NCBI GenBank assembly: GCA_000953735.1 | Contig: LN554852.1 | Coordinates: 372,001 to 436,000, forward strand | Direction of reading: 5' to 3' | DNA from: Moritella viscosa | GTDB taxonomy: Bacteria > Pseudomonadota > Gammaproteobacteria > Enterobacterales > Moritellaceae | DNA length: 64,000 nt | Shown here: positions 25,253-35,657 of the stretch, piece after piece | Numbering within the stretch: position 1 is the stretch's first letter | Layout of the letters: every line of letters begins with the position of its first letter | Program-made: the position numbers and the translations under genes | Notes under the pieces: generated by a model | Database searches by the model: none | Told to the model about the DNA's origin: nothing | What the model saw: only the letters and a program-made list of their open reading frames with translations

Positions 25253-26992
25253 TCATGATGATTTTAATTCATCGAGAATACTTTTATATTCCAAACGCTC
25301 AGCTTTAGTCAATCCACCTTGCGCTAATTTCAATTGTAGTTCACTGAAACGTTGTTCGATGACTTGTGTTGAAAGAACAAATAAAGTATCGAAAAACTCT
25401 GCTTCGACCGCTTCATCTGCGCCATGATCCCAAACAGCTAGTTTTATTAGTGCTTTCTGCTCCGGTGTATCGCGCCAATATTCTAATAATTGTGCGGTGC
25501 TGATCTGATCGCTACTGTTTGTTTGTGCTAATAATTTTAATAAAATATTAATACCGGGTAATTTTAATTGTTTTAAATCATCGAATATCGGTAAGTTAAA
25601 ACCGATCTGGGGATTTTGTAATAATAAACCAATCGCACGGCGTATCGGTGTTATTTGGAGCGCTTTTTTACTTGGTTTTGTGACAGCGACCGTCGTAAAT
25701 AGTTTATTTAACTTAGCTTCATCCCAAGCTAAGAAACGGGCCAATTTTTTTAATACAATACCACGGTAGAAACCATCAGGCATTTTTTCAATCAGCGGTT
25801 TGGCTTGGCTGGCTAATTTACTGCGTCCTACATCGGTATGAGTATCGATATCTTGGCTTAAGCGACTGAATAAAAAGTCTGGCAAGGTCTGTGCGTCTTT
25901 AAAAAGTTGCTCAAGTGCATCTTTACCTTGGTTACGAACCAATGAATCTGGGTCTTCACCATCGGGTAAAAATACAAATTTGAGATCTTTACCATCACGT
26001 AATTGCGGTAAGGCATTTTCGAGCGCACGCCATGCAGCAGCACGACCGGCTTTATCGCCATCGTAACAACAGATCACTTCATTGGTATTGCGGAACAAGG
26101 TCTGCATGTGATCACCAGATGTCGATGTGCCCAGTGACGCGACTGCATAATCAATTCCAAACTGAGCCAATGCCACCACGTCCATATAACCTTCAACCAC
26201 GACAATTTGTGGGATCTCTTTATAAGCCTGGCGTACTTCATATAGCCCATAAAGCTCTTTACCTTTATGGAAGATCGGCGTTTCTGGTGAGTTGAGGTAT
26301 TTTGGTTTTTCATCACCCAATACACGGCCACCATAGCCAATTACACGACCACGTTTGTCACGGATCGGGAACATGACGCGTTCACGAAAACGATCGTAGC
26401 GACGTGACTGGCCTTCGTTTTCGATTAATACGCCGGTGGTGAGTAACTGTTCTTCGGTGTGTTTATCACGGCCAAAGCGTTTTAATACATTATCCCAACC
26501 AGGGGCTGCATAACCAATAGCGTATTTTTTAATGACCTCGGCAGACAATCCGCGCTGCTTCAAATAGTCATTAACGACGCGTTTATTTGGGTGTTCTTTT
26601 AACTGGTACTGATAGAAACGAGTGACACTTTCTAATAGCTGGTAATAATCTTTACGCTCGGGTGCTGTCGGACCGTTATTATTACCACCTTCTTCTCTCG
26701 GCACTGTTACACCGTAAAAGCCCGCTAAATCTTCAATGGCGTCGACAAACTCAAGGTTGTCGTATTCCATTAAAAAACCAATGGCGTTACCGTGCGCACC
26801 ACAGCCAAAGCAATGGTAGAACTGTTTATCTTGGCTGACAGTAAAAGAAGGGCTTTTCTCATTATGGAACGGGCAGCAAGCATGGTAGTTTTTACCTGCT
26901 TTTTTAAGCTTTACGCGTTTTTCGACGATATCTACGATATCTGCTCGACCTATCAAGCCATCGATAAAGTCGCGAGGTATTCTACCGGCCAT
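25253..26992 (-). CDS. dnaG: DNA primase DnaG
   Basis: Primase that makes RNA primers at the replication fork with DnaB. Length 579 residues is normal. The N-terminal zinc finger is visible (CCPFHNEKSPSF then FHCFGC-like YHCFGCG, residues about 40-64), then the TOPRIM core with VVVEGYMDV and GDKAGRAA, and a C-terminal DnaB-binding helical domain. It lies in the macromolecular synthesis operon between rpsU and rpoD. The 249-bp gap to rpoD shows no gene and may hold the rpoD promoter. Confidence 0.97.
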   Translation of the reverse strand: MAGRIPRDFIDGLIGRADIVDIVEKRVKLKKAGKNYHACCPFHNEKSPSFTVSQDKQFYHCFGCGAHGNAIGFLMEYDNLEFVDAIEDLAGFYGVTVPREEGGNNNGPTAPERKDYYQLLESVTRFYQYQLKEHPNKRVVNDYLKQRGLSAEVIKKYAIGYAAPGWDNVLKRFGRDKHTEEQLLTTGVLIENEGQSRRYDRFRERVMFPIRDKRGRVIGYGGRVLGDEKPKYLNSPETPIFHKGKELYGLYEVRQAYKEIPQIVVVEGYMDVVALAQFGIDYAVASLGTSTSGDHMQTLFRNTNEVICCYDGDKAGRAAAWRALENALPQLRDGKDLKFVFLPDGEDPDSLVRNQGKDALEQLFKDAQTLPDFLFSRLSQDIDTHTDVGRSKLASQAKPLIEKMPDGFYRGIVLKKLARFLAWDEAKLNKLFTTVAVTKPSKKALQITPIRRAIGLLLQNPQIGFNLPIFDDLKQLKLPGINILLKLLAQTNSSDQISTAQLLEYWRDTPEQKALIKLAVWDHGADEAVEAEFFDTLFVLSTQVIEQRFSELQLKLAQGGLTKAERLEYKSILDELKSS

Positions 26993-27147
26993 ATGTACCT
27001 AATTAATGAGTATGAAGGTGATTGATAATAGCAATTACAGTAACAATTACAATTACAGTAAATATGTGACTTATTATTGTGAATAAATCAGTTATGTACT
27101 GTGATCGTTATAAGACTAGGATAATAAATTTTATGAGCGTTGAAAGC

Positions 27148-27183
27148 AAACAAGCCGTGACTCTAGGAGTTCACGGCTTGTTT
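27148..27183 (-). terminator. Intra-operon terminator between rpsU and dnaG
   Basis: A 13-bp perfect stem AAACAAGCCGTGA/TCACGGCTTGTTT. It matches the position of the leaky terminator that lowers dnaG expression relative to rpsU in E. coli. Whether it is leaky here is inferred from that case. Confidence 0.8.
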
Positions 27184-27268
27184 ATAGGCGTTATCTTCAG
27201 CTGATTAAGTTAGAAACTTGCTCAATAAGATAAGCCTAAAATGCATACAGTAGTTATACTAATAGAGA

Positions 27269-27484
27269 TTAGTATAGACGTACGCGACGTGCATTTTCAC
27301 GAGACAATTTCTTAGCTAGACGCTTAGAAGCTGCTGCTTTAGCACGTTTACGAACTGTAGTAGGTTTTTCGTAATGCTCACGACGACGTACTTCAGACAA
27401 GATACCTGCTTTTTCGCAAGAGCGTTTGAAACGACGTAGTGCAACGTCAAACGGTTCGTTTTCACGTACTTTAATTACTGGCAT
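27269..27484 (-). CDS. rpsU: 30S ribosomal protein S21
   Basis: The 71-residue S21 protein of the small ribosomal subunit, important for initiation. It starts [12 protein letters not shown] at ATG 27484, preceded by AAGGTTGGAAG; an upstream TTG would add four residues without support. The basic C-terminus ([18 protein letters not shown]) contacts 16S rRNA. First gene of the rpsU-dnaG-rpoD operon and divergent from tsaD. Confidence 0.97.
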   Translation of the reverse strand: MPVIKVRENEPFDVALRRFKRSCEKAGILSEVRRREHYEKPTTVRKRAKAAASKRLAKKLSRENARRVRLY

Positions 27485-27679
27485 GTTTTCTTCCAACCTT
27501 AAGGATTTAATGGTTCCAAGTTATCTGGAACCTAAAAAAATTTTTATAGCAATTCTATAAAAATGGTGCCGAATTGTACTCTAGAACATGATTAAATGTA
27601 AAGCGCAATAATTTGGCGCTGGAGAAATAAGTATAGCGCAGGTACTATTGTGCAGTCATACATAAGGTGAATGAATAAA

Positions 27680-28723
27680 ATGCGCGTAATAGGAATAGAA
27701 ACATCATGTGATGAGACCGGCATTGCAATTTATTGTGATGAACAAGGGCTAATGGCTCATCAACTTTATAGCCAAGTAAAACTGCATGCTGATTATGGCG
27801 GTGTGGTTCCGGAATTAGCGTCACGTGATCATGTGCGTAAAATTATTCCACTGATTAAAGCCGCATTAGCAGAAGCGGGCTGTACTAAAGATGATATTGA
27901 CGGCATTGCCTATACAACTGGGCCAGGACTGGTTGGTGCATTAATGGTGGGGGCGACAGTTGGTCGTAGTATCGCTTATGCGTGGGATATTCCGGCATTA
28001 GGTATTAATCATATGGAAGGTCATATGTTAGCGCCAATGCTCGAAGAGCAAACCCCTGATTTTCCTTTCTTAGCGATGCTAGTGTCGGGTGGTCATACTC
28101 AGATCGTACGTGTTGATGGCATTGGTCAATATGAATTACTGGGTGAATCAGTTGATGACGCTGCCGGTGAAGCATTTGATAAAACAGCTAAGTTGCTGGG
28201 TTTAGATTATCCTGGTGGCCCAAGATTATCAGCGTTAGCAGATAATGGTGTTGCTGGACGTTACAAGTTTCCACGTCCAATGACTGATCGCCCTGGTTTA
28301 GACTTTAGTTTCTCGGGGTTAAAAACATTTGCGGCGAATACGATTGCTAAAGAAAAGAAGTTAGCAGAAGAAGCGGGTGCTGACGGTGTCGATGAACAAA
28401 CCCGTGCAGATATTGCGTTTGCATTCCAAGAAGCGGTTGTAGATACCATTTCGATTAAGTTAAGACGGGCAATTAAAGAAACCGGGATTAGACGTCTGGT
28501 TGTTGCTGGTGGTGTAAGTGCCAATAAATATTTACGCATAAAATTAGCTGAAATGATGGATAAGCAAAACGGTGAAGTATTTTATCCACGTATTGAGTTT
28601 TGTACTGATAATGGCGCGATGATCGCGTATGCCGGTTTACAGCGTCTACGTCACGGTGGTGATGACAGTTTAGAGATCACTGCTCGTCCTCGTTGGCCAT
28701 TAGATCAAATGGATGCGATATAA
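27680..28723 (+). CDS. tsaD: tRNA threonylcarbamoyladenosine synthase subunit TsaD
   Basis: TsaD transfers threonylcarbamoyl to A37 of ANN-decoding tRNAs together with TsaB and TsaE. It begins [14 protein letters not shown] at ATG 27680, nine nt after AAGGTGA; an earlier ATG at 27671 is only two nt from it and too close. Metal ligands appear in NHMEGH (about 110-115), with SGGHTQ and GGVSANKYL in the ASKHA fold. Length of 347 residues is usual. The divergent rpsU neighbour is the ancestral arrangement. Confidence 0.97.
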   Translation: MRVIGIETSCDETGIAIYCDEQGLMAHQLYSQVKLHADYGGVVPELASRDHVRKIIPLIKAALAEAGCTKDDIDGIAYTTGPGLVGALMVGATVGRSIAYAWDIPALGINHMEGHMLAPMLEEQTPDFPFLAMLVSGGHTQIVRVDGIGQYELLGESVDDAAGEAFDKTAKLLGLDYPGGPRLSALADNGVAGRYKFPRPMTDRPGLDFSFSGLKTFAANTIAKEKKLAEEAGADGVDEQTRADIAFAFQEAVVDTISIKLRRAIKETGIRRLVVAGGVSANKYLRIKLAEMMDKQNGEVFYPRIEFCTDNGAMIAYAGLQRLRHGGDDSLEITARPRWPLDQMDAI

Positions 28724-28785
28724 GTCATAACTATTTGATTTTTTAGTTGTCATACTTACCGATATCGGTAAATCTGAACAACATA

Positions 28786-28818
28786 AACCAGACTATCGGT
28801 AGGTAGTCTGGTTTTTTT
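28786..28818 (+). terminator. tsaD terminator
   Basis: AACCAGACTA/TAGTCTGGTT stem followed by seven T. Confidence 0.9.
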
Positions 28819-28915
28819 ATATCTGCGTATTGGGTGCGCGAGCGTATTTGGTTAAATATTATTTTAAATTATAATACGATATATTATCTAAACACTTTTT
28901 AAGGATAAGTTAATC

Positions 28916-29407
28916 ATGAAAATAGCAGCATTGAAAGTTACTGTCGCGGCCGGAATAATGGCTTTATTATCAGCATGTTCTAGTCAAACTAGCATTGACA
29001 GCGACTTAGGTGTTAGTGGCGCACCTGATTGGGTTAATATCGGAACACAAGCAGTTGAAAATGATTCTGGCCGTTTATTACACGGTGTAGGAATGTCAAA
29101 TGGCATTGCTGACGAATCTTTACAAAAATCTGTTGCAGATAATCGTGCACGTGCCGAAATAGCGCGTATCCTAGCGACATCTGTTGATGCGATGCAGGCT
29201 GATTATACTGCTGCGGCCAATGGTGAAGTAAGCGCAAATGTTGAGCGCGAAATTAAAGCTAAAACGAAATTAGCACTGAATGGCGTGAAAATTATTGGTC
29301 GTTGGAAGAACCCTGATAATGGCGATATATATGCCTTTGCAGAATTAGACTTGTCTGATCTTGAAGCGGCAATTAAGCGTGCTGCTGCATTAGCACCAAA
29401 ACAGTAA
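28916..29407 (+). CDS. LPP20-family lipoprotein
   Basis: A 163-residue lipoprotein with a lipobox LLSAC (Cys22) after a hydrophobic signal. The mature part carries the LPP20-like domain: PDWVNIG, then a helix VADNRARAEIARILATSV and WKNPDNGDIYAFAELDL. This family often sits with flagellar or cell-envelope lipoproteins. It heads a four-gene lipoprotein cluster (28.9-32.7 kb) with an LpoB-like protein, so an envelope role is likely. The exact function is unknown. Confidence 0.8.
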   Translation: MKIAALKVTVAAGIMALLSACSSQTSIDSDLGVSGAPDWVNIGTQAVENDSGRLLHGVGMSNGIADESLQKSVADNRARAEIARILATSVDAMQADYTAAANGEVSANVEREIKAKTKLALNGVKIIGRWKNPDNGDIYAFAELDLSDLEAAIKRAAALAPKQ

Positions 29408-29461
29408 GCGTATTTATTAAGTTATTAATAGTAGTTCGTCAAATTGGAAAGGAAAATAGCA

Positions 29462-30064
29462 ATGAATAAGTTATTCAAATTAGTATTAGGCTCGATCTTA
29501 GTCTCGACATTATTAGCCGGCTGTAGTACCTCTGTAGAGCGTATTGATGCGGGTCAAACTGTGGATCTAAGTGGTGCTTGGAATGATACTGATTCACAGA
29601 TGGTAGCGCAGGAAATGATCAGTGATGCGCTTGCGCGTCCTTGGTATAGCAACTTCGCGGCAAAAACAGGTAAAGCACCTGCTGTGATCGTGGGTACAGT
29701 GCGTAATTTAAGCCATGAACATATTAATACCAAAACATTTGTTAATGAAATGGAACGTGAGTTAATTAACAGTGGTCGTGTTGAGTTTGTTGCATCAAGT
29801 GATGAACGTAGCGAGATCCGTGAAGAACGTATTGACCAAGATTTAAATGCGTCTGAATCAACACGTAATGCAGCAGGCCAAGAGAAAGGTGCAGACTTTA
29901 TTCTAAAAGGTCAGATCAACACCATCATTGATACTGCATCTAGCGACCAAGTACGTTATTACCAAGTTGATTTAAGCCTAATCAGCCTAGCGGATAACCG
30001 TAAAGTATGGGTTGGTCAGAAGAAACTGAAGAAACTCGTGTCTAACGGTAAACTACGTTATTAA
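29462..30064 (+). CDS. lpoB: LpoB-like penicillin-binding protein activator lipoprotein
   Basis: A 200-residue outer-membrane lipoprotein with lipobox LLAGC (Cys21). The domain resembles LpoB, which activates PBP1b in peptidoglycan synthesis: PAVIVGTVRNLSHEHINTK, then FVNEMERELINSGRVEFV and GADFILKGQINTI. Start is ATG 29462 after AAAGGAAAA. Neighbouring lipoproteins (LPP20, COG3014-like) suggest it is the cluster's paralogue and may serve that machine instead of PBP1b, so the symbol is a family label. Confidence 0.75.
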   Translation: MNKLFKLVLGSILVSTLLAGCSTSVERIDAGQTVDLSGAWNDTDSQMVAQEMISDALARPWYSNFAAKTGKAPAVIVGTVRNLSHEHINTKTFVNEMERELINSGRVEFVASSDERSEIREERIDQDLNASESTRNAAGQEKGADFILKGQINTIIDTASSDQVRYYQVDLSLISLADNRKVWVGQKKLKKLVSNGKLRY

Positions 30065-30073
30065 TAGGTCGTA

Positions 30074-31582
30074 ATGAAAGCTGTATTAACATTCTTACGT
30101 TCGCGGCGTTATCTCGCGATTATCGCATTTAGCTTGTTGCAAGGCTGCTCGTTGCAGCAGCATCAACTTAATGATTTGGCACAAACGCTAGATAATGGTA
30201 ATGCCAGCCAGGTGTTGACCGAGGTAGCGCAACGGGAGTACCCCGAGCGTGACTTGGCCCAATATAAACTGACATTAGGCTTATTACGTGCTGTAAATGG
30301 TGATTTTGCGGGGGGTATTCGTGAATTGCAAGCCGCTAAAACTGAGATAAATCAGTTGCAAGCGTTAAGTATTAGCGAAAATATTGGTGCTGTAACGGTC
30401 AATGAAACATTACGTAGTTATACCAGCACAGCCAGCGAACGCATGTTATTACAGCAGTTATTGATCTTATCTTACTTGATGGAAGATGATCTTGATGGTG
30501 CGCGGGTTGAAGTATTGCAGATGCAAGAATTAGCCAAAAGCTTACCTGAAAATGGATTATCAGGACTCGTATCAAGTAGCTATTATTTGGGTGGTTTGGT
30601 GTATGAACTTGGCGGTGAAACCGATAATGCCATGATCAGTTATCGCCAAGCCTACCAAGTAATGCAAACCAGTAAGATTACGATACCACTTGTATTGCAA
30701 GACAGCTTACTGCTTGCGTCAAAGCAATTAGAGCTCAAATCTGAACATGCTAAATATGTGAAAAAATTTGGCCATGATGTGAAGTCGCCTGTTCGTAATA
30801 AAAGCCAGTTGGTTTTAGTGTATTGGGGCGGTGTTGTATCAGCGAAGCAACAACGTTATTTAAGTGTTTATGCACCAAATCTGGGCTATAACATTTCTTT
30901 GGCATTACCTTATTATGACAATCATTATGTTAAGCCTGTACCTTGGCATTTTAGCGTACTTGGTAAAACGGCCGAAACTGAAATATTTGATGATGTAAAC
31001 TTATTAGCACGTGCCGATCTTGATGCTGAATCTGCTGATATATATGCGGCAGCATTAGCACGGGTTATTATTAAACAAACTGCATTACATGAAGTGAAGA
31101 AAAATGACGACGATGGATTAGCGACCTTGTTATTGAATATTACTAGCATGGTCAGTGAAATGGCTGATGTACGTAGCTGGAATATGTTACCGGCGAGTAT
31201 TCAAGTACAACGTTTAGCATTGGAACCAGGCACTTATTATTTACAACAACCGAGCCTGACTCAAGGTTTATCTGTTACTGATATTGCGCCCGTTATACCT
31301 GTATTAGTTAATGCAACCGCAAGTATTACCGATAAGGTTGCCAATAGTGCCGCAGAATCTGACAACGGGTTTAGTTTACCGCAGTCAAATACAACACTTG
31401 CTGATGATAAAGATAACCTTGTTAGTATGGATGACCCGAGTTCAGAGACGGTAGCAATGACGAATATTACCGATGTTCCGGTTGTTGTTGGTGCGAAGCC
31501 TTTGGTATTGAAGCCGGGTAAAACTGTTTTACTATTTTATTCAAGTGCCGCTAAAAAGGCATACTACACCTTATCACCTTAG
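30074..31582 (+). CDS. COG3014-like lipoprotein
   Basis: A 502-residue protein with a signal and lipobox-like LLQGC near residue 25. The N-terminal half looks like TPR-type helical repeats (YKLTLGLLRAVNGDFAGGI; YYLGGLVYELGGETDNAM), and the C-terminal part is beta-rich (VLVYWGGVVSAKQQRY). This matches the COG3014 group usually next to lpoB-like and LPP20 genes. Residues about 410-470 are a low-complexity linker. Same operon, nine bp after the LpoB-like gene. Function is unknown, probably envelope-associated. Confidence 0.7.
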   Translation: MKAVLTFLRSRRYLAIIAFSLLQGCSLQQHQLNDLAQTLDNGNASQVLTEVAQREYPERDLAQYKLTLGLLRAVNGDFAGGIRELQAAKTEINQLQALSISENIGAVTVNETLRSYTSTASERMLLQQLLILSYLMEDDLDGARVEVLQMQELAKSLPENGLSGLVSSSYYLGGLVYELGGETDNAMISYRQAYQVMQTSKITIPLVLQDSLLLASKQLELKSEHAKYVKKFGHDVKSPVRNKSQLVLVYWGGVVSAKQQRYLSVYAPNLGYNISLALPYYDNHYVKPVPWHFSVLGKTAETEIFDDVNLLARADLDAESADIYAAALARVIIKQTALHEVKKNDDDGLATLLLNITSMVSEMADVRSWNMLPASIQVQRLALEPGTYYLQQPSLTQGLSVTDIAPVIPVLVNATASITDKVANSAAESDNGFSLPQSNTTLADDKDNLVSMDDPSSETVAMTNITDVPVVVGAKPLVLKPGKTVLLFYSSAAKKAYYTLSP

Positions 31583-31656
31583 TTATTCATGAATTGCTGG
31601 TCCTGTATTTAATATGGGCTAGCGTTCAGTAACGGCTTGTTACAGGACTCGAACAT

Positions 31657-32658
31657 ATGATAAATAAATTCTTTTCTACTAGTTTAATTTCTGCTGCTGC
31701 AATCTTGATGAGTGCGTGTAGTAGTAGTACCCCTGAACGTCCAACTTGGTTAGATGGCGCAGATATTAACTATCCTGCTAACGTTTATTTAACCGCGTCT
31801 GGTCAAGCGAAATCGGCCAGTGTGGCAGATAATCGTGCATTAGCTAATTTAGCTAAAATTTTTGAAGTATCGATTGCTGATGAAAGTATTGATTTTAGCG
31901 AAGCAAGTATCAGCCAAAGTAATGCTAGTGGCAGTACTATTCGTCAGGTCGATAATAAGCAAACCTTATCTCGTTTTGTAAATACGCAAGCGCAGCAAGT
32001 ACTGCAAGGCACCCGTATTGTCGAGCGCTGGCAGGATCCGATTAGTGGTCAACAGTCTAGTCTCGCTGTCATGAAGAAAGCACCAGCTGCGGCATTATTT
32101 ATGCAGTCAATACGTGCAGCAGATGAGCAAACAAGCGCGGCAGTGAAATATGCAGAGCAGCAAGCACCGAACCCTTTGATTGCCCTTAGTTCATTAGAAA
32201 CTGCGCGTCAGCGTCAAATCACACGCTTAAATGATAATAATAATTTACGTGTTGTGACGGGGAATGATATCAATGTTGAATATTCGGTAGAAACCTTAAC
32301 GCAGATGATTAAAAGCCGTTTAGCTGCTTTATCATTTTCAACGTCGGCCACAGATGATCAAGCATTATTATCTTTGCAAGGAGGGGCATCAGAGGTTGGC
32401 GTACAGCTAAAAGATGATAGCCAATACAAATTAGTATTAACACTTGATAAAGGCGCTGTAGAGCAACGTCAGGCGTGGTACTGGCTACGTGGAAACATTG
32501 TATTGAATGTGATGGATGGCAACCGCAGTATTAGTAATAAACGTTGGCCATTTAAGATCTCAGCACAAAGTAAGCAATTATTAGAACAACGATTAGCGAC
32601 TAAGTTGAGTACGGCATTACCAGATTATGTATATCAAGTATTAACGCCGGAAATATAA
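31657..32658 (+). CDS. LPP20-family lipoprotein
   Basis: A 333-residue lipoprotein with lipobox LMSAC (Cys21). The N-terminal domain matches LPP20 (PTWLDGADINYPANVYLTA, then VADNRALANLAKIFEVSI and IVERWQDPISG). The extra C-terminal 150 residues are beta-rich and may be a second envelope domain. It shares the VADNRA helix motif with the 163-residue protein that begins the cluster, so both are one family. A terminator follows. Confidence 0.75.
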   Translation: MINKFFSTSLISAAAILMSACSSSTPERPTWLDGADINYPANVYLTASGQAKSASVADNRALANLAKIFEVSIADESIDFSEASISQSNASGSTIRQVDNKQTLSRFVNTQAQQVLQGTRIVERWQDPISGQQSSLAVMKKAPAAALFMQSIRAADEQTSAAVKYAEQQAPNPLIALSSLETARQRQITRLNDNNNLRVVTGNDINVEYSVETLTQMIKSRLAALSFSTSATDDQALLSLQGGASEVGVQLKDDSQYKLVLTLDKGAVEQRQAWYWLRGNIVLNVMDGNRSISNKRWPFKISAQSKQLLEQRLATKLSTALPDYVYQVLTPEI

Positions 32659-32692
32659 TTTATTCATTATATGCCACATCTTATTTTGTGTA

Positions 32693-32735
32693 TAAAAAAA
32701 GCCAGCCCTGATAAATCAGGGCTGGCTTTTTATTA
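32693..32735. terminator. Bidirectional terminator
   Basis: AAAAAAGCCAGCCCTGAT and ATCAGGGCTGGCTTTTT form a long perfect stem with A- and T-runs on both sides, serving the lipoprotein cluster (plus) and fis (minus). Confidence 0.9.
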
Positions 32736-32757
32736 CACTACGTTATGACAATGACGC

Positions 32758-33057
32758 TTAGTTCATACCGTAACGTTTTAGTTTCTTCCGAAGAGTACCA
32801 CGGTTGATGCCCATCATCACAGCTGCGCGGGTTTGGTTACCGCGAGTATACTGCATAATGATATCTAGCATTGGCGCTTCAACTTCTGCTAATACCAAGT
32901 CATAAAGGTTTTCTACGTCTTGGCCATTTAATTGTGCAAGGTAATTTCGTAGTGCTTGTTGGACAGAATCACGTAATGGTTTCTGTACAATTTGCTCAGC
33001 TTGTTGCACGGTTGCAGTAGTTGTTAGGGCACTAGGAGCCAGATTTTGTTCAAACAT
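32758..33057 (-). CDS. fis: DNA-binding protein Fis
   Basis: The 99-residue nucleoid protein that bends DNA and activates rRNA promoters. The C-terminal helix-turn-helix is visible in [20 protein letters not shown], nearly identical to E. coli Fis. It lies 15 bp after dusB on the minus strand, the standard dusB-fis operon, and ends at a bidirectional terminator. Confidence 0.97.
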   Translation of the reverse strand: MFEQNLAPSALTTTATVQQAEQIVQKPLRDSVQQALRNYLAQLNGQDVENLYDLVLAEVEAPMLDIIMQYTRGNQTRAAVMMGINRGTLRKKLKRYGMN

Positions 33058-33072
33058 ATATTGCTCTTCTCG

Positions 33073-34080
33073 TTAGCTTAAATCATCAAAATATTTCATT
33101 AATGCAAGGTGTTGTTCGGTAGAACTCTCCAATGCATTAAAGCTTTTACGAAACTCAACACCATTAGTCTGGTGTTGTATGTACCAACCGACGTGTTTGC
33201 GCGCAAATCGAACCCCCTTAAACTCACCGTAAAACTGGTGTAGGTTTTCGACATGTTGCAAAATGACTCGGCGAACTTCGTCAGCAGTTGGCACGGGTAA
33301 TTTTTCACCTGTTTTAAGATAGTGATTTATTTCCCGAAAAATCCAAGGATTACCTTGAGCTGGACGTCCGATCATCAGACCGTCAACACCCGTGTACTCA
33401 AGTACCTGTTTAGCTTTTTCTGGGCTATCGATATCACCATTTGCGATCACAGGAATGCTAATGCTAGCTTTAATCGCTTTTATAGTGTCGTATTCTGCAT
33501 TGCCCTTGTACAGACAAGCGCGAGTACGACCATGAACCGCGAGGGCTTGAATTCCAGCTTGCTCGGCGATTTTAGCTATCTGTGTACCGTTGCGATTTTC
33601 AGGATCCCAACCTGTACGTATTTTTAGTGTTACTGGTACATCAACCGCATTCGTTACTGCGTCTAAGATCAGTTTCACTTGCTCTGGGTGTTGCATTAAT
33701 GCAGACCCAGCCATTTTTTTATTCACTTTCTTCGCAGGACAACCCATGTTGATATCAATGATCTGCGCACCATTTTTTACATTATGCTGCGCGGCTGCTG
33801 CCATCAACGCTGGATCTGCACCTGCGATTTGCACAGAACGGATCCCGGTTTCGCCAGCATGATCCATACGCTGTTGCGATTTTTCTGAAGACCAAACTCG
33901 AGGGTTACTCGATAACATCTCTGACACGGCCATACCAACGCCCAATTCACGACAAAGTTGACGGAAGGGACGATCAGTAACACCAGCCATTGGAGCCAAG
34001 AATAGTTGGTTATCCAGAAGATAAGGACCTATTTTCATCTGTTGCGGCTCATTTGCTCTAAGGCGGCGTATGTTACGCAT
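33073..34080 (-). CDS. dusB: tRNA-dihydrouridine synthase B
   Basis: An FMN-dependent enzyme that reduces uridine in the tRNA D-loop. The FMN barrel shows [14 protein letters not shown], the catalytic Cys is in [12 protein letters not shown], and [12 protein letters not shown] lies in the phosphate site. The start at 34080 follows GGGTGA; a second ATG at 34038 ([11 protein letters not shown]) matches the E. coli start but lacks a ribosome site. Length is 335 or 321 residues accordingly. Operon with fis. Confidence 0.95.
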   Translation of the reverse strand: MRNIRRLRANEPQQMKIGPYLLDNQLFLAPMAGVTDRPFRQLCRELGVGMAVSEMLSSNPRVWSSEKSQQRMDHAGETGIRSVQIAGADPALMAAAAQHNVKNGAQIIDINMGCPAKKVNKKMAGSALMQHPEQVKLILDAVTNAVDVPVTLKIRTGWDPENRNGTQIAKIAEQAGIQALAVHGRTRACLYKGNAEYDTIKAIKASISIPVIANGDIDSPEKAKQVLEYTGVDGLMIGRPAQGNPWIFREINHYLKTGEKLPVPTADEVRRVILQHVENLHQFYGEFKGVRFARKHVGWYIQHQTNGVEFRKSFNALESSTEQHLALMKYFDDLS

Positions 34081-34364
34081 TTTTCACCCGAGTTAAAAGG
34101 TTAATAATTAGACTATTGAATATTTTTTTAGTTAAAATCATTAAACAGTAAAAAAAACACCTCAAAATCAAATTATAACAACAGATAATCGAGCTAAATT
34201 ACTTATTATTCAATTTTCACATAGGTTGAACGGAAAATTAAGATAGCTTGCATTTTAGCCTGATTAATTACTGTTCGCACGTTTTTTACGTACTTACTGT
34301 TTATTTTATCTACACAAGCCTCGTTTTTAAATTTGCTTATGTAGAATAAACGGCATGGCTAATA

Positions 34365-35246
34365 CTATTTTATTTGGCCGTTTAAGCGTGCCCACTCATC
34401 AGATAATGTTGGTTCATCCATGATGCAGTGCTGACGATAAATTTCGTTCAATTCTGCTGCTTGGTGATCCAATATACCCGATAATGCCAGTTTACCACCA
34501 GGTTTTAAGAAGCTGACGATAAGCCCTGATAATTCGCGTAGTGGTGCTGCAAGGATATTTGCAACCACGATATCAGCTTTGATACCTTCAGGTTGATCAG
34601 CAGGTAAATATAATTCAATTTGGTCTGCAACGCCATTACGTTCAGCGTTATCACGACTTGCTAAGATAGCTTGTGGGTCGATATCTACCCCTATTACACG
34701 CTTTGCGCCGAGCTTAAGTGCTGCGATTGCTAAGATACCAGAGCCACAACCGAAATCGACAACGGTTTTACCAGCTAAATCTTGGCCATCTAACCATGTT
34801 AGGCATAAGGCGGTAGTCGGGTGGGTACCAGTACCAAATGCTAAACCTGGATCAAGCATGACGTTAACGGCATTTTCATCTGGCACTGGGCGCCAGCTTG
34901 GGCAGATCCATAGACGCTCACCAAACTGCATTGGATGAAAGTTTTCCATCCATTCGCGTTCCCAATCTTTATCTTCTAATAATTCTAATTTATAGCGGAA
35001 ATTTGGACCTAATACCTTGGTTTTTGCTAAGAAAGCGAGGATTGGCTGCATGTCTTTATCTGCATCAAACAAACCTGTTACATCTGTATCACCCCAAAGC
35101 AGTGTTTCACCCGGCAGTGGTTCAAAGATTGGTGTATTTTGTGAGTCCATGAATGTGACAGCACTTGCTCCTGCGCCAGATAGCATGTTGCTTATCTTCT
35201 CAGCTGTTTCTTCGTTAGCATTAATTTTTAATTGGATCCAAGGCAT
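34365..35246 (-). CDS. prmA: ribosomal protein L11 methyltransferase
   Basis: PrmA methylates ribosomal protein L11 at several amino groups. Start at ATG 35246 ([13 protein letters not shown]) gives 293 residues, the E. coli length; a longer frame to 35306 has no support. The SAM-binding loop is [16 protein letters not shown], with [10 protein letters not shown] as the catalytic-motif region. It precedes dusB-fis across a 284-bp gap that should carry their promoter. Confidence 0.97.
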   Translation of the reverse strand: MPWIQLKINANEETAEKISNMLSGAGASAVTFMDSQNTPIFEPLPGETLLWGDTDVTGLFDADKDMQPILAFLAKTKVLGPNFRYKLELLEDKDWEREWMENFHPMQFGERLWICPSWRPVPDENAVNVMLDPGLAFGTGTHPTTALCLTWLDGQDLAGKTVVDFGCGSGILAIAALKLGAKRVIGVDIDPQAILASRDNAERNGVADQIELYLPADQPEGIKADIVVANILAAPLRELSGLIVSFLKPGGKLALSGILDHQAAELNEIYRQHCIMDEPTLSDEWARLNGQIK

Positions 35247-35494
35247 CGATTTTCTCTCAGTTATTTCGTGGGCATAATTGTACGCACCTAAGTCATAAGA
35301 CACCATCGGAATATGATAATTAAATGCAATTTTACGTTTTTTTATAGACCCAACTATGACGCATTAACATCTGCACCTGTGCGCTTATGGGCTAAGAGTT
35401 ATTAAAATTAGTCTAACACTGACATAGTTATCAACAAATTTATGCGTTATCATTCGTTTTTGGTTATTCATCGTTATCTTTCGCCTTCTACTTT

Positions 35495-35510
35495 TAGAGT
35501 ATAAACTCTA
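35495..35510. promoter_or_regulatory. Palindrome before the export operon
   Basis: TAGAGTATAAACTCTA (perfect arms TAGAGT/ACTCTA) lies 148 bp before the tolC-like start in a 411-bp gap that otherwise shows no gene. It is a candidate operator for a regulator encoded elsewhere. Confidence 0.45.
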
Positions 35511-35657
35511 CTCTTAGTTGTTGTTGTATAAACGTGACCGTGTGTACAGTTATTAAAAATATTACCCATCGTCATCTAATTGTTTGATATTAATGGATTA
35601 GTTAATTAAGTGATATTGGCGGGCTATGCCACAACGGCGTGATTTTAGGAATAAAGT